NCBI RefSeq assembly: GCF_017309075.1
Contig: NZ_JAEMGS010000005.1
Location: 62,001-126,000, forward strand
Direction: 5' to 3'
Source of the DNA: Motiliproteus sp. SC1-56
GTDB taxonomy: Bacteria; Pseudomonadota; Gammaproteobacteria; Pseudomonadales; Balneatricaceae
Length of the DNA stretch: 64,000 bases
Under the pieces are notes generated by a model. That model had not been told where the DNA came from and made no database searches. It saw only the letters and a list, made by a program, of their open reading frames with translations. Positions 34,346-43,921 of this stretch are shown piece by piece. Made by a program: the position numbers and the translations under genes. The first letter of the stretch is position 1, and each line of letters begins with the position of its first letter.

Positions 34346-35782
34346 CTATCGCCGTCGGCCTTCAGCGGCCAACATCCGCGTGGCCAGCTGCTGTAGCGGC
34401 TGGCGTTGAATCTTTAATGGGGTACCCGTTGTCTGCGGTAACGGAAGGTAGACACGGGGCACCTTGTAGCCCGCTATGCGCAGCCGAAGCCAAGCCCTTA
34501 AGCCCTCTGCGTCATCCGGCAGGGCCAGCCCCGCCACCAGCGCCACCGGACGCTGGCCGAACTCGGCATCATCGACCGGCACCACCACGCAGCGCTCGAC
34601 CCCTGGATAACGGGCGATCCAGGCTTCAATCTCCTCGGGCTGTATGTTCTCGCCGCCGCTGATGAACTGGTTGTCCTGCCGCCCCAGCACCCGCAAGCCC
34701 TCGGCGGCGAGGTCTCCCAGGTCGCGGGTATGGAACCAGCCGTCATTATCCAGCGGCCGGCGCAACATGCCCCCCTCGTCATAGCCGAGGAACAGGGTAG
34801 CGCCGCGTACCAGGATCTCCCCGTCAGGTGCGATCTTAAGCTCCCGCCCCGGCAGGAGCCGGGCCAGCACCCCGTCCGCGTTCACCGGGCCGCTCATCAC
34901 CTGCGAGCTCATCTCGGTCAGCCCGTAGCTGATCAGTACGTTGACCGATTGCGGGGCCAACCACTCCAGCAGCCCTTGGGGAAAGGCGCTGCCCCCCAGC
35001 AACAGGGTACGCAGGCAGCCCTGATCCAGCCGCCGCCCCTCGTTCTGCAACCTGAGCACCTGGGTGCTGACCGCCGATAGGTGGGTGGGGCCGGCCGCGT
35101 CGCGCACCAGATCGGCCAGGGGGCGTTCAGGATCGGGAATCTGCAGGCAGGCGCCGGCCAGCAAACAGCGGAAGATCAACGCCAGTCCGCCGACGTGGTA
35201 AAAGGGCAGTACCGCAGCCCAGCGATCGCCGGGACCAAGCGGGATCAGTTGCTGACTGCCGAGGGCGCTGGCGTGGTGGTTGCGGTAGCTGTGCAGCGCC
35301 AGTTTCGGGGTGCCGCTGCTGCCGGAGGTAAAGACGCCGGTGTAGGGGCGATCCGGACGAATCTCGACGCCGACAGGGGCGTCGTTTCCAAAGGAAGGGG
35401 GCCTGGCCGCGAACAGGCGCGGGTCGAAACCGTCCAGCGCCACGCCCTCGAGTGTTCGCTCCGTCACCAGCCAGTTCGGCACGGCGCGTTCAATCTGGGC
35501 CGCGAGCGCGGCATCCGGCTGCGATGGATTGAGTACCACCGCACACAACTCTAATCTGAGCGCCGCCAGCAGCCATCGCACGATGGCGCCACGGTCGTCC
35601 GTGGCCAACGCCAGCCGGTCCCCCGGTTGCACTCCATACTCGCTGAGCTGCCGGCACAGGTGACTGACCTCACGCTCCAGAGTCCGGAACGTGACCGCAG
35701 CGCTACCTTCCTCCAACGCCGGCTGCTCCGGCCAGCGTCCAGCGGCCCGGTAGAGTGGGCAGACTAGCTGCGCCACAGACAT
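34346..35782 (-). CDS. menE: o-Succinylbenzoate-CoA ligase
   Basis: 478-residue adenylate-forming enzyme activating o-succinylbenzoate in menaquinone synthesis. The AMP-binding motif TGVFTSGSSGTPKLA, the YGLTEMSSQV stretch, GWFHTRDLGDL and the C-terminal lysine in GTPLKIQRQ are visible. I chose the ATG at 35782, inside the 3' end of menC (19-base overlap), because the protein then begins MSVAQLVCPLYRAA; upstream residues in the longer frame are a shadow of menC. Confidence 0.92.
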   Translation of the reverse strand: MSVAQLVCPLYRAAGRWPEQPALEEGSAAVTFRTLEREVSHLCRQLSEYGVQPGDRLALATDDRGAIVRWLLAALRLELCAVVLNPSQPDAALAAQIERAVPNWLVTERTLEGVALDGFDPRLFAARPPSFGNDAPVGVEIRPDRPYTGVFTSGSSGTPKLALHSYRNHHASALGSQQLIPLGPGDRWAAVLPFYHVGGLALIFRCLLAGACLQIPDPERPLADLVRDAAGPTHLSAVSTQVLRLQNEGRRLDQGCLRTLLLGGSAFPQGLLEWLAPQSVNVLISYGLTEMSSQVMSGPVNADGVLARLLPGRELKIAPDGEILVRGATLFLGYDEGGMLRRPLDNDGWFHTRDLGDLAAEGLRVLGRQDNQFISGGENIQPEEIEAWIARYPGVERCVVVPVDDAEFGQRPVALVAGLALPDDAEGLRAWLRLRIAGYKVPRVYLPLPQTTGTPLKIQRQPLQQLATRMLAAEGRRR

Positions 35783-36750
35783 GTCAGTTGCTCCAGCGGC
35801 AGCAGCGGCCGGGTTGAATTGGGTAGCGGCCGGATCAGGTCCTGCGGCCAGGGCCCGAGGGTATCGAGGCCCGGCGGCTCGTCGGGGGTGAGTTCCCGCG
35901 CCAGCGCCGCCAGCTGGCCCAGCGCCAGCGGGGATTCGAAACAGCTGCTGAGCAGGGTGCGCATCCCCCGGCGGCGCGCCTGCTCCAGCCACCGCTGCAA
36001 CCGACTCAGCGAGCCGACCAGGGTCGGCTTGAGGATCAACGCCTTCAACGCGGGGGAGTCGGGCAACCGCTCTCCGCATTCACTCAGGCTTTCATCCAGC
36101 CCCAGTGGCAGGCGCTGCTGTTCGGCCCAGGCCAGCGACTGCTGCAGCTGCTGGCAGGGCTCTTCGATATAGTCGATGGCGGCGCGGAGGTCCTTGCTGA
36201 GCGCGCTCGCGAACTGCTCGGCCTGTGCCCGGGTCCAGCGGCGGTTGATATCCAACCGCAACCGCAGTCGAGGCGCGTCATCGAGCAGCTGCTGCAACCA
36301 GGCGGCGTCACTGGCGGGCGCTTCGCCACCGAGTTTGAGCTTGATCGACACGGGGGGCTGGTCGCGTAACGCCAGCCATTGCCGTTGCTGCTGCTCGCGA
36401 CTGCCGGCCAATAACGGGTAAGCGCCAAGGGTCGGATCGGCCACCAGCAGACCCTTATCGAGCTCCCACCGGGCGCAGTCAAAGGCGAAGGCAGCCGCCG
36501 GGGAATCCGAGGTTCGCGCCACTGGCACCTCGTCCAACCAGCCGGTTGCTAACCGTCGCAGGCGTTGCTCGGCCTGGTCCAGCGAGTCGGGACTGAAACC
36601 GGGCAGCGGCGCCGCTTCGCCCCACCCCTGGCGCTCACCATCTTGTAGTTCAAGGACCACTCCCTCGCGCACACAAAGGGTGCCAAAGGCCAGCCGTAGC
36701 GGCCGAACCAGTGGCACCCGGTAGCGATAGAGAGCGGCGCGACGGGTCAT
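35764..36750 (-). CDS. menC: o-Succinylbenzoate synthase
   Basis: 328-residue enolase-superfamily enzyme dehydrating SHCHC to o-succinylbenzoate. The catalytic KxK is in VSIKLKLGG; metal ligands are in RLDINRRW, YIEEPCQQL and GLDESLSE, and the second lysine in ALILKPTLVG. Length and N-terminus (YRYRVPLVRPLRLAFG) match proteobacterial MenC. It begins 15 bases after menB and overlaps menE. Confidence 0.93.
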   Translation of the reverse strand: MTRRAALYRYRVPLVRPLRLAFGTLCVREGVVLELQDGERQGWGEAAPLPGFSPDSLDQAEQRLRRLATGWLDEVPVARTSDSPAAAFAFDCARWELDKGLLVADPTLGAYPLLAGSREQQQRQWLALRDQPPVSIKLKLGGEAPASDAAWLQQLLDDAPRLRLRLDINRRWTRAQAEQFASALSKDLRAAIDYIEEPCQQLQQSLAWAEQQRLPLGLDESLSECGERLPDSPALKALILKPTLVGSLSRLQRWLEQARRRGMRTLLSSCFESPLALGQLAALARELTPDEPPGLDTLGPWPQDLIRPLPNSTRPLLPLEQLTCLWRS

Positions 36751-36765
36751 CGGCGGGCGGCTACC

Positions 36766-37620
36766 TCAGGGTTGGCGTTTGAATTTGCTGAACTCGGGGC
36801 GACGCTTCTCCATAAAGGCGTTGCGTCCCTCCTGTGCCTCTTCGGACATGTAGAACATCAGGGTGGCGTTGCCGGCCAGCTCCTGCAGCCCGGCCTGGCC
36901 GTCGCAGTCAGCGTTCATGGCGGCCTTCAGGCAGCGCAGTGCCATGGGTGAGTTCTGCAGCATCTCGCGGCACCAGCGTACGGTCTCGCGCTCCAGCTCC
37001 GCCACCGGCACCACGGTGTTGACCAGCCCCATGTCCAGGGCCTGCTGGGCATCGTACTGACGGCAGAGGAACCAGATCTCGCGGGCCTTCTTCTGACCGA
37101 CGATCCGCGCCATGTAGCTGGAGCCGTAACCGCCGTCAAAGGAGCCGACCGCCGGGCCGGTCTGGCCGAAACGGGCATTGTCGGCGGCAATGGTCAGATC
37201 ACAGATCAGGTGCAGCACGTGACCGCCGCCGATGGCGTAACCGGCCACCATCGCCACCACGGGCTTGGGGCAGGTGCGGATCTGGCGTTGAAAATCGAGC
37301 ACGTTGAGGTGCTCGGTCCCCTCCCCGTCGCTGTAACCAGCATCGCCGCGGATCGACTGGTCGCCGCCGGAGCAGAACGCCTTGTCGCCGGCGCCGGTGA
37401 GGATAATGCAGCCGATCTCAGCGTCGTAACGGGCGTTGTCCAGCGCCCGCATCATCTCCTGCACGGTGCGGGGACGAAAGGCGTTGTGAACCTGGGGGCG
37501 GTTGATGGTGATCTTGGCGATCCCTTCGCCCTTGTGATAACGAATATCCGCGTACTCGGCGCTGCAATCGCGCCATTCGACCGGAGCGTAGAGTTCCGCT
37601 TCGCTCATCCCATACTTCAT
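36766..37620 (-). CDS. menB: 1,4-Dihydroxy-2-naphthoyl-CoA synthase
   Basis: 284-residue crotonase-fold enzyme closing the second ring of the naphthoquinone. It matches E. coli MenB (285 residues): [33 protein letters not shown] and the C-terminal [16 protein letters not shown]. The ATG at 37620 is preceded by GGAGG, which decides it against the in-frame ATG at 37665. It follows menD after 57 bases; menH, which in E. coli lies between them, is absent. Confidence 0.95.
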   Translation of the reverse strand: MKYGMSEAELYAPVEWRDCSAEYADIRYHKGEGIAKITINRPQVHNAFRPRTVQEMMRALDNARYDAEIGCIILTGAGDKAFCSGGDQSIRGDAGYSDGEGTEHLNVLDFQRQIRTCPKPVVAMVAGYAIGGGHVLHLICDLTIAADNARFGQTGPAVGSFDGGYGSSYMARIVGQKKAREIWFLCRQYDAQQALDMGLVNTVVPVAELERETVRWCREMLQNSPMALRCLKAAMNADCDGQAGLQELAGNATLMFYMSEEAQEGRNAFMEKRRPEFSKFKRQP

Positions 37621-37677
37621 GATGTCCTCCAGACATAGTACCGGCGCGATCGGCGCCGGCGTCATAACGCAATGATC

Positions 37678-39393
37678 TTAACTGGATTTGTACGCAGCAG
37701 TAAGGCCGCGGATAAAGGCGACGCTGTCATCGGCGTCACAGCGCAGTTCGATCACCCGGTGCTGACGCCGTTGCAGCGCATCGCGGTAGTCGGCAGCAAA
37801 TTCCGCCAGCGACCGCGGACAGCGGTAATCGACCCCGAACTGGGCGCAGCCGGCGGCAAAATCGAGCCCATGGGGGCGTTGATAATGAGTCTTCAATAGT
37901 TCCTGATCCGGCACCGGCAGCAGCCGGAAGATGCCGCCGCCGTCGTTGTTTAGCACCACGATAATCAGCGGTGTGTCCAGTTCGCGCAGCAGGATCAGGC
38001 TGTTGAGGTCGTACAGAAACGCGGTGTCGCCCACCAGCAGCGTCACAGGCCGCGCACTGGCCTTAGCCACCCCGGCAGCGGTGGCGGTCAGCCCTTCGAT
38101 ACCACTGGCGCCCCGGTTGGCCAGAATTCGCGGGGCGTTGGTCGCGGTGCCGGCTATCATGTCCAGAAGCCGGATCGCCAGGCTGTTGCCGGCCACAAGC
38201 GGCGCGCCCTCGGGAATCAGTTGCAACAGGCGGTGGACCGCGGTCGGCTCCGTCAAGCGCTCATCAGCGCTCAACTGCTGGTGAAGCGCGACGGCCAGAT
38301 GGCGATTCAGCTCTGCCAGCGGCAGCTGGCACTCGGCCTCACCTTCCTCCATCAGGTCCTGGCACCAGGCGTCCGCTTCCGCGGCAAAAAACGCGCTCTG
38401 GTTACGCCCCGGCGCCAACGGGTAGTCGCCGGGGTGCACCACCCAGAACCGCTCCCAGCGGTGTTCATCGATAAACCGCTGCAGCGCCTTGGAGACCAGC
38501 CGCCCGCCGAACTGCAGCAGGTGACGGCAGTCGCGCAACGCAACGCCTGCCGGTGCCGCCAGCAGCTGGTCGGCCTGGCTGATCGCGGCGGCATCAAACT
38601 TGAGCGGCGACTGGATATCTGCGATCAGCGGCCACCCCAGCGCCTGCGCCAACGCTTTGATGGCTCGGAAAGAGCGCACCTGCGCTCCGACGACGATCAC
38701 CCCGGGCGCCCCTTTGAACACCTGCCACGCAGCGGCGTCAGGCTGCGGCGCTCGCGGTGCAGGCGGCGGTTGTGTCCAGGGTTGGTCCCCCTCGCACCAG
38801 GGTGCAACAGAAGCCAGGTAGCGGCTGAAGGACTCCAGCTCGCTGCCGGGATAGAGCGGTTCGTCAAAGCGACAGTTGATCTGAACCACCCCGCCGGCGG
38901 CCCCGGCTATCAAGTCCAGCGCCTCGCCAAGCTCGGCGAGCAGGGACTCGGGAGGCGTGTCCCGACTCGGGGGTTCCAACCGCAGCACCCGGCGCGGGTA
39001 GTCCGAAAAAATATGTGTCTGGCGGATCGCCTGGTTGGCGCCGCAGTCCTGCAAGCGGGGCGGACGATCGGCGGTCAGCAGCACCAGCCGTACACCGGTC
39101 TGGCTGGCTTCAATCAGGGCAGGATAGAGGTTGGCCACCGCGGTGCCGGAGGTGGTGATCACCGCCACCGTGGCGTCACTCTGCTTGGCGATACCGAGCG
39201 CCAGAAAGCCGAGACCGCGCTCGTCGAGGTGGTGGTGCAGAGTCAATGATGGACGTCGGGCCGCCGCCAGCACCAACGGGGTCGAGCGCGAGCCCGGGGC
39301 CAGGCAGAGGTGGCGGATGCCGCGGCGCTCCAGCTCCTCCAGCAGCAACTCGGCCCAGAGCTGATTAAGATCGGGATGCGACGGCGGGAACAT
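37678..39393 (-). CDS. menD: SEPHCHC synthase (MenD)
   Basis: 571-residue thiamine-diphosphate enzyme joining isochorismate and 2-oxoglutarate. The N-terminal signature LCLAPGSRSTPLVLAA, the pyrimidine-domain HHLDERGLGFLALGIAK and the ThDP/Mg motif VLNNDGGGIFRLLP are present. It starts 29 bases inside the end of menF, indicating translational coupling. Confidence 0.95.
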   Translation of the reverse strand: MFPPSHPDLNQLWAELLLEELERRGIRHLCLAPGSRSTPLVLAAARRPSLTLHHHLDERGLGFLALGIAKQSDATVAVITTSGTAVANLYPALIEASQTGVRLVLLTADRPPRLQDCGANQAIRQTHIFSDYPRRVLRLEPPSRDTPPESLLAELGEALDLIAGAAGGVVQINCRFDEPLYPGSELESFSRYLASVAPWCEGDQPWTQPPPAPRAPQPDAAAWQVFKGAPGVIVVGAQVRSFRAIKALAQALGWPLIADIQSPLKFDAAAISQADQLLAAPAGVALRDCRHLLQFGGRLVSKALQRFIDEHRWERFWVVHPGDYPLAPGRNQSAFFAAEADAWCQDLMEEGEAECQLPLAELNRHLAVALHQQLSADERLTEPTAVHRLLQLIPEGAPLVAGNSLAIRLLDMIAGTATNAPRILANRGASGIEGLTATAAGVAKASARPVTLLVGDTAFLYDLNSLILLRELDTPLIIVVLNNDGGGIFRLLPVPDQELLKTHYQRPHGLDFAAGCAQFGVDYRCPRSLAEFAADYRDALQRRQHRVIELRCDADDSVAFIRGLTAAYKSS

Positions 39394-40732
39394 GCGCCTC
39401 CTGAGGTTTGGCGGAGGCCGTGCCGTGCGTAAAGAGGCTCATCGGCAGCGCAATTTTCCGCTCCAGCTCCTCCCACTCAAGGGCAGGGTCAGAGCCGGCG
39501 ACGATGCCGGCACCGGCATACAGGTCCAGCGTATTTGCGCACACTCGGCCGCTGCGAATGGCCACCGCCATTTCGCTGCGCCCCGGTTCCACCGGACCGA
39601 AGCAGCCTGCATACCAGCCCCGGGTAAAAGGTTGCTGGCGGCGGATAAAAGCTGCGGCCGATGCCGCTGGCAGCCCGCAGACCGCCGCCGTCGGGTGCAA
39701 GCAGGCCAGCAGGTCCGCATCACTGACACCGGCTTTGAGCCGGGCATTAAACCCGCAGTAGAGGTGCTGCATGTTGGGCTGGTTATAGAGCCCTACCCCG
39801 GGATCCGCCTTCACCTGGTCACAGCAGCGCGCCAGTTTGGCGTTCAGGTCATCCACCACCAGGGCGTGTTCGTGGCTGAGCTTGGCGTCAACAGAACCCA
39901 CGGCCGGACTCGAATCACTGTGCCAGAGGGTACCGGCCAGCGCTTCAGAGCTGAGGACCCGGTCCTCCCGCCGGAACAACCGCTCGGGCGACAGCGACAG
40001 GAATCCCCGCTCCCCATCCTGCAGGGCCAGTTGATAACAGCGTTGACTCAGGCTGCGCCAAGCGAGAAACAAACTCCACAACGGCAACGCCCTGGCGGCT
40101 GCCAGGCGCGTCCGACGGGCCAGCACCACCTTGGCGAACTCCCCTGAGGCGATCGCCCGGCGGGTGCTTTCAACTGCCGTTCGCCAGGCGGCCTGCTCGG
40201 GCTGATCCTCACGCGTCACCGGGGGCATCTCCCTCGCCGGCGTAGCCTTCCCATGCCAGCGCCGAAGCCCCTCACAGCACTCGTCCAACGCGCGCGCCGC
40301 CAGCTGGACCTGAATCCAGCATCGGCCGCTATCCCGCACCACCGCGAGGGCCGGCTGGATGAACAACACCCGCGGCCACTGCTGCCAGCCCTGGTCACGT
40401 TCAAACCCTGAGATCCAAAAAGCCAGCACGCCGTCGCTGCCCTTACGGTCCTTGAGCTGCCGCCAAGCGGCGTCATCAACCCAGCGTCGATGCCACCCCA
40501 GGGCCGCGACTTCGCGCTGGCCGTCCCGTGAACGCCAATAAAGTTTTTCCTGCCCAACCTGGGCACCGAGCCACGCCGCCAGGTCGGCCTCGGCCGCGAG
40601 TTCAGCCGGCTGGGTCAAAGAGTGCGTGCCGAATTCCGGCACCGCTGTCCGGCCTCGCTCCAACCGGCAAGCGAGTGCCTCGGCAGCCTTGATCAATGGT
40701 GTGAACGGAGTCATAAAACGATGAGAGGTCAA
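39365..40732 (-). CDS. menF: Isochorismate synthase
   Basis: 455-residue chorismate-utilising enzyme forming isochorismate for menaquinone. C-terminal catalytic domain motifs include FAKVVLARRTRL, LHPTAAVCGLPA, GWYAGCFGPV and the end YAGAGIVAGSDPALEWEEL. First gene of the cluster menF-D-B-C-E(-ltaE). A second ATG six codons in (40714) is an alternative start. EntC-type siderophore use is unlikely given the neighbours. Confidence 0.92.
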   Translation of the reverse strand: MTSHRFMTPFTPLIKAAEALACRLERGRTAVPEFGTHSLTQPAELAAEADLAAWLGAQVGQEKLYWRSRDGQREVAALGWHRRWVDDAAWRQLKDRKGSDGVLAFWISGFERDQGWQQWPRVLFIQPALAVVRDSGRCWIQVQLAARALDECCEGLRRWHGKATPAREMPPVTREDQPEQAAWRTAVESTRRAIASGEFAKVVLARRTRLAAARALPLWSLFLAWRSLSQRCYQLALQDGERGFLSLSPERLFRREDRVLSSEALAGTLWHSDSSPAVGSVDAKLSHEHALVVDDLNAKLARCCDQVKADPGVGLYNQPNMQHLYCGFNARLKAGVSDADLLACLHPTAAVCGLPAASAAAFIRRQQPFTRGWYAGCFGPVEPGRSEMAVAIRSGRVCANTLDLYAGAGIVAGSDPALEWEELERKIALPMSLFTHGTASAKPQEAHVPAVASRS

Positions 40733-41038
40733 CTAACCGGTGCAATATCGGCAATTAGACCACGATTTCATCCAAGTTGCTTCCGGGGAAACCTGTTTTT
40801 AGACCCAAGCCACCGGTTTCTACGCGGCGAGGATCACCGCAGGCGCCAATCCCGACGCGAAGGCAATTCAGGCTCTGCCTCAAGGCCGTTGGAACCGATA
40901 GGAGAGTTAGGAGAGAGGAAATATCACCAGGCACTTAAGTGGGCTTAAGCCACAATCGCTACAGGCAAACTATGGAAATAGCACCGCGAATTCCTGGCTG
41001 TTCGCGCCGAAAGGCAAGGAGAACATTCTGAAGGAAAT
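40733..41038. other. Intergenic region upstream of menF, downstream of the tRNA cluster
   Basis: 306 bases without a convincing gene. It should hold the menaquinone-operon promoter on the minus strand. A short palindrome GGCTTAAGCC is seen near 40940; no clear terminator for the tRNAs is visible. Confidence 0.4.
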
Positions 41039-41114
41039 TGGTGGAGCCTAGCGGGATCGAACCGCTGACCTCAACACTGCCAGTGTTGCGCTCTCCCAGC
41101 TGAGCTAAGGCCCC
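41039..41114 (-). tRNA. tRNA-Ala (anticodon GGC)
   Basis: 76 nt including an encoded CCA. Acceptor GGGGCCT pairs with AGGCTCC with the G3-U70 pair that identifies alanine tRNAs. Anticodon arm CAACA-CTGGCAG-TGTTG gives GGC. Identical to the copy at 41242. Confidence 0.97.
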
Positions 41115-41141
41115 ACGCACCTGCCGGTCGGCAGGAAAAGA

Positions 41142-41217
41142 TGGCGTCCCATAGGGGGTTCGAACCCCTGTTACCGCCGTGAAAGGGCGGTGTCCTAGGC
41201 CACTAGACGAATGGGAC
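41142..41217 (-). tRNA. tRNA-Glu (anticodon TTC)
   Basis: 76 nt with encoded CCA and discriminator G. Acceptor GTCCCAT pairs with ATGGGAC; anticodon arm CCGCC-CTTTCAC-GGCGG gives TTC. It lies between the two alanine tRNAs with short spacers. Confidence 0.97.
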
Positions 41218-41241
41218 GCAGGTAACGTTTTGGTGCGGATT

Positions 41242-41317
41242 TGGTGGAGCCTAGCGGGATCGAACCGCTGACCTCAACACTGCCAGTGTTGCGCTCTCCC
41301 AGCTGAGCTAAGGCCCC
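41242..41317 (-). tRNA. tRNA-Ala (anticodon GGC), first of the cluster
   Basis: 76 nt, identical to the tRNA at 41039-41114. First transcribed of the three, 18 bases or so after the predicted promoter. Confidence 0.97.
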
Positions 41318-41335
41318 TCCGCAAAACGTGGGCGT

Positions 41336-41365
41336 ATTCTATAGGTAGCCTGCGGCAGGAATCAA
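41336..41365 (-). promoter_or_regulatory. Sigma-70 promoter of the tRNA cluster
   Basis: On the minus strand: TTGATT (-35, at 41360-41365), 16 bases, then TATAGAAT (-10, at 41336-41343), followed by a GC-rich discriminator ACGCCCACG typical of stringently controlled stable-RNA promoters. Confidence 0.65.
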
Positions 41366-41479
41366 GGGCTTTTTTTTCAAATTTATCCTACCCCGGAAAC
41401 ACGCCGCCATCGCCCCTGAACGATCCTCCGAGGACTTAGCCCGCAAGCCGGCCGATTGTATGGTGGCAACGCAGATCCC

Positions 41480-42091
41480 TCATGCGTTTTTCGGCCAGCG
41501 GGCGGTCACCAGGAAGATGGGATAGTCGCGCCCTTCCCGGCTGACCGTGACGGCCGTGGTGAAAGCCACACCTTCAAATCCCAGCGCCTCCAGAGCTTCT
41601 CGCAAGCGCTCACGATCAAAGCCGTGGTGAAAGATGCCCGGAGTACCCGCCGGGTGGAAACTGCCGTCTTCACGGTCAAGATCAGCCAGGGCGATCTCGG
41701 CTCCCGGTTTCAGGTGCGCGGCAAAGGTTTTCAACAGGGCTTGGGTATCTTCCACGTGGTGCAGCGCCATGGCGCTCACGATCAAGTCGAACCGGCGATC
41801 CAGGGGAGCAACCAGCAGGTCCTGGCAGCAGGCTGTCACCTTGCCCGCCAGCTCAGGCTTGGCGATCAGCTTTTCCAACATGGCCGGAGAGATATCCACC
41901 GCCCAGATCTGCCGGACTTTACTGGCCAGCTGCACCGCAACCAGCCCGGTCCCGGCGCCGAAATCCATGACCTCAAGCTCAGGGGTCAACGCCAACTGGC
42001 GGTTTAACGCCGCGCCGACGCCGGCGGAGATCTGCTGGGGCAAGGGGCGCGCATCCCAGTCCGCCGCCTTGTGCTGAAAAAGATCGGCCAT
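41480..42091 (-). CDS. Class I SAM-dependent methyltransferase
   Basis: 203-residue cytosolic methyltransferase of unknown substrate. SAM-binding motif I is VMDFGAGTGLVAVQLA, followed by WAVDISPAML and the post-motif IVSAMALHHVED. The ATG at 42091 (MADLFQHKAADWD) is chosen because AGGAGA precedes it; the frame extends 12 codons further. It is divergent from the ABC exporter genes. Confidence 0.85.
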   Translation of the reverse strand: MADLFQHKAADWDARPLPQQISAGVGAALNRQLALTPELEVMDFGAGTGLVAVQLASKVRQIWAVDISPAMLEKLIAKPELAGKVTACCQDLLVAPLDRRFDLIVSAMALHHVEDTQALLKTFAAHLKPGAEIALADLDREDGSFHPAGTPGIFHHGFDRERLREALEALGFEGVAFTTAVTVSREGRDYPIFLVTARWPKNA

Positions 42092-42213
42092 CGCCGCTTC
42101 TCCTGTGGCTGAAAGATTCACCAACACTAATGCAAGGCGCGTCCCGATTCCATGGTGGCCGTCGCTTTCGGGCCTATACTTGCTTTCCAGTACTTCGCTG
42201 AACCGGGGGCCAC

Positions 42214-43137
42214 GTGAGGCCGATCATTACCGTTGAGGGGCTCAACAAAACCTACGCATCCGGTCACTGCGCCTTGCGGGATATCAATCTGGCAATAAAA
42301 CCGGGGGAGATCCTGGCCCTGCTGGGCCCGAATGGCGCCGGCAAAACCACCCTGATCAGCATCGTGTGCGGCATCGTCAACCCCAGTTCCGGGCGGGTGC
42401 GCGTCGACGGCCACGACATTCAACGGGACTACCGTGCAGCCCGCGCCTGTATCGGCCTGGTGCCCCAGGAGCTCTCCACCGATGCCTTCGAGAGCGTGCT
42501 GGCGGCGGTGCGCTTCAGCCGGGGCCTGTTCGGGCGCGCGCCGAATTCAGCCTTCCTGGAAAAACTGTTACGCCAGCTGTCACTCTGGGAAAAGCGCGAC
42601 AGTCGTATCATGGACCTGTCCGGGGGCATGAAACGGCGCCTGCTGATCGCCAAGGCCCTCTCCCACGAACCACGGATTCTGTTTCTGGACGAGCCCACCG
42701 CCGGAGTCGACGTGGCCCTGCGCCAGGACATGTGGCAGATGGTGCAGGAACTGCGCCAGCAGGGGGTAACCATCATTCTGACCACCCACTATATCGAGGA
42801 AGCCGAGGCGATGGCCGACCGCATCGGGGTCATCAACCGCGGCGAGCTGATCCTGGTGGAGGATAAGAGTGCGTTGATGGAACAACTGGGCACCCGCCAG
42901 TTGCGCCTGACCCTGCAACAGCCCCTGGAACAGCTGCCGCCCAACCTGTCGGGCGAGGGACTGAGCCTCAGCGAAGACGGCCAGGAGCTGGTCTACACCT
43001 TCGATGCCCAGCACGAGACCGGCATTGCCCAGCTGCTGCGCCGGCTCGACGAGGCCGGGGTGGACTTCAAGAACCTGCACTCCAAGCAGAGTTCGCTGGA
43101 GGAGATCTTCGTCGACCTGGTCAAGGAGGCACGGTGA
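42214..43137 (+). CDS. ABC transporter ATP-binding protein (YadG/NodI-like)
   Basis: 307-residue ATPase of an ABC-2 export system. Walker [12 protein letters not shown], signature [10 protein letters not shown], Walker [13 protein letters not shown] and the switch histidine in [11 protein letters not shown] are intact. The C-terminal extension of about 80 residues is usual for this type. The start is GTG. The stop overlaps the permease start by four bases (ATGA-like coupling). Confidence 0.92.
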   Translation: MRPIITVEGLNKTYASGHCALRDINLAIKPGEILALLGPNGAGKTTLISIVCGIVNPSSGRVRVDGHDIQRDYRAARACIGLVPQELSTDAFESVLAAVRFSRGLFGRAPNSAFLEKLLRQLSLWEKRDSRIMDLSGGMKRRLLIAKALSHEPRILFLDEPTAGVDVALRQDMWQMVQELRQQGVTIILTTHYIEEAEAMADRIGVINRGELILVEDKSALMEQLGTRQLRLTLQQPLEQLPPNLSGEGLSLSEDGQELVYTFDAQHETGIAQLLRRLDEAGVDFKNLHSKQSSLEEIFVDLVKEAR

Positions 43138-43895
43138 ACCTGCACGGCGTAAGCGCAATCTACCGCTTTGAGATGGCACGGGCCCGGCGCACCCTGATGC
43201 AGAGCGTCGCCTCCCCGGTGCTCTCCACCTCGCTCTACTTTATCGTCTTCGGCACCGCCATCGGCAACCGCATGGGGGACATCGACGGCATCGGCTACGG
43301 CGCCTTTATCATTCCCGGGCTGCTGATGCTCTCCCTGCTCAGCGAAAGCATTTCCAACGCCAGCTTCGGCATCTTCTTCCCGCAATTCTCGGGGACCATC
43401 TACGAAGTCCTGTCCGCGCCGGTGTCACCGTTTGAAATCGTTCTCGGGTACGTGGGCGCGGCCGCCACCAAGTCAGTGATCCTGGGGGTACTGATCCTGA
43501 TCACGGCGCGGCTGTTCGTGGACTACAGCATTGTCCACCCATTCTGGACGCTGGCCTTTCTGCTCCTCACCGCGGTCACCTTCAGCCTGTTCGGTTTTAT
43601 CATCGGCATCTGGGCAGACGACTTTCAGCAGCTGCAGGTCATCCCCCTGATGGTCATCACCCCCCTCACCTTCCTCGGGGGGGCGTTCTACTCCATCGAG
43701 ATGCTGCCCGAGCCCTGGCAGTCCCTGACCCTGTTCAACCCCATGGTCTACCTGATCAGCGGCTTTCGCTGGGCCTTTTACGGCGTCGCCGATGTACAGG
43801 TGGGCATCAGTTTGCTGATGACCCTCGGCTTTCTGCTGCTCTGCCTGGCGGCGGTGACCTGGATTTTCCGCACCGGCTACCGGCTCAAAAGCTGA
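43134..43895 (+). CDS. ABC-2 type permease (YadH/NodJ-like)
   Basis: 253-residue permease with six predicted membrane segments and the ABC-2 signature around [20 protein letters not shown]. It partners the ATPase just upstream; together they form an exporter whose substrate is unknown. The start is GTG at the overlapping junction. Confidence 0.9.
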   Translation: MNLHGVSAIYRFEMARARRTLMQSVASPVLSTSLYFIVFGTAIGNRMGDIDGIGYGAFIIPGLLMLSLLSESISNASFGIFFPQFSGTIYEVLSAPVSPFEIVLGYVGAAATKSVILGVLILITARLFVDYSIVHPFWTLAFLLLTAVTFSLFGFIIGIWADDFQQLQVIPLMVITPLTFLGGAFYSIEMLPEPWQSLTLFNPMVYLISGFRWAFYGVADVQVGISLLMTLGFLLLCLAAVTWIFRTGYRLKS

Positions 43896-43921
43896 ACCAC
43901 CCTTTCGCGGCGCAGCGCCCT

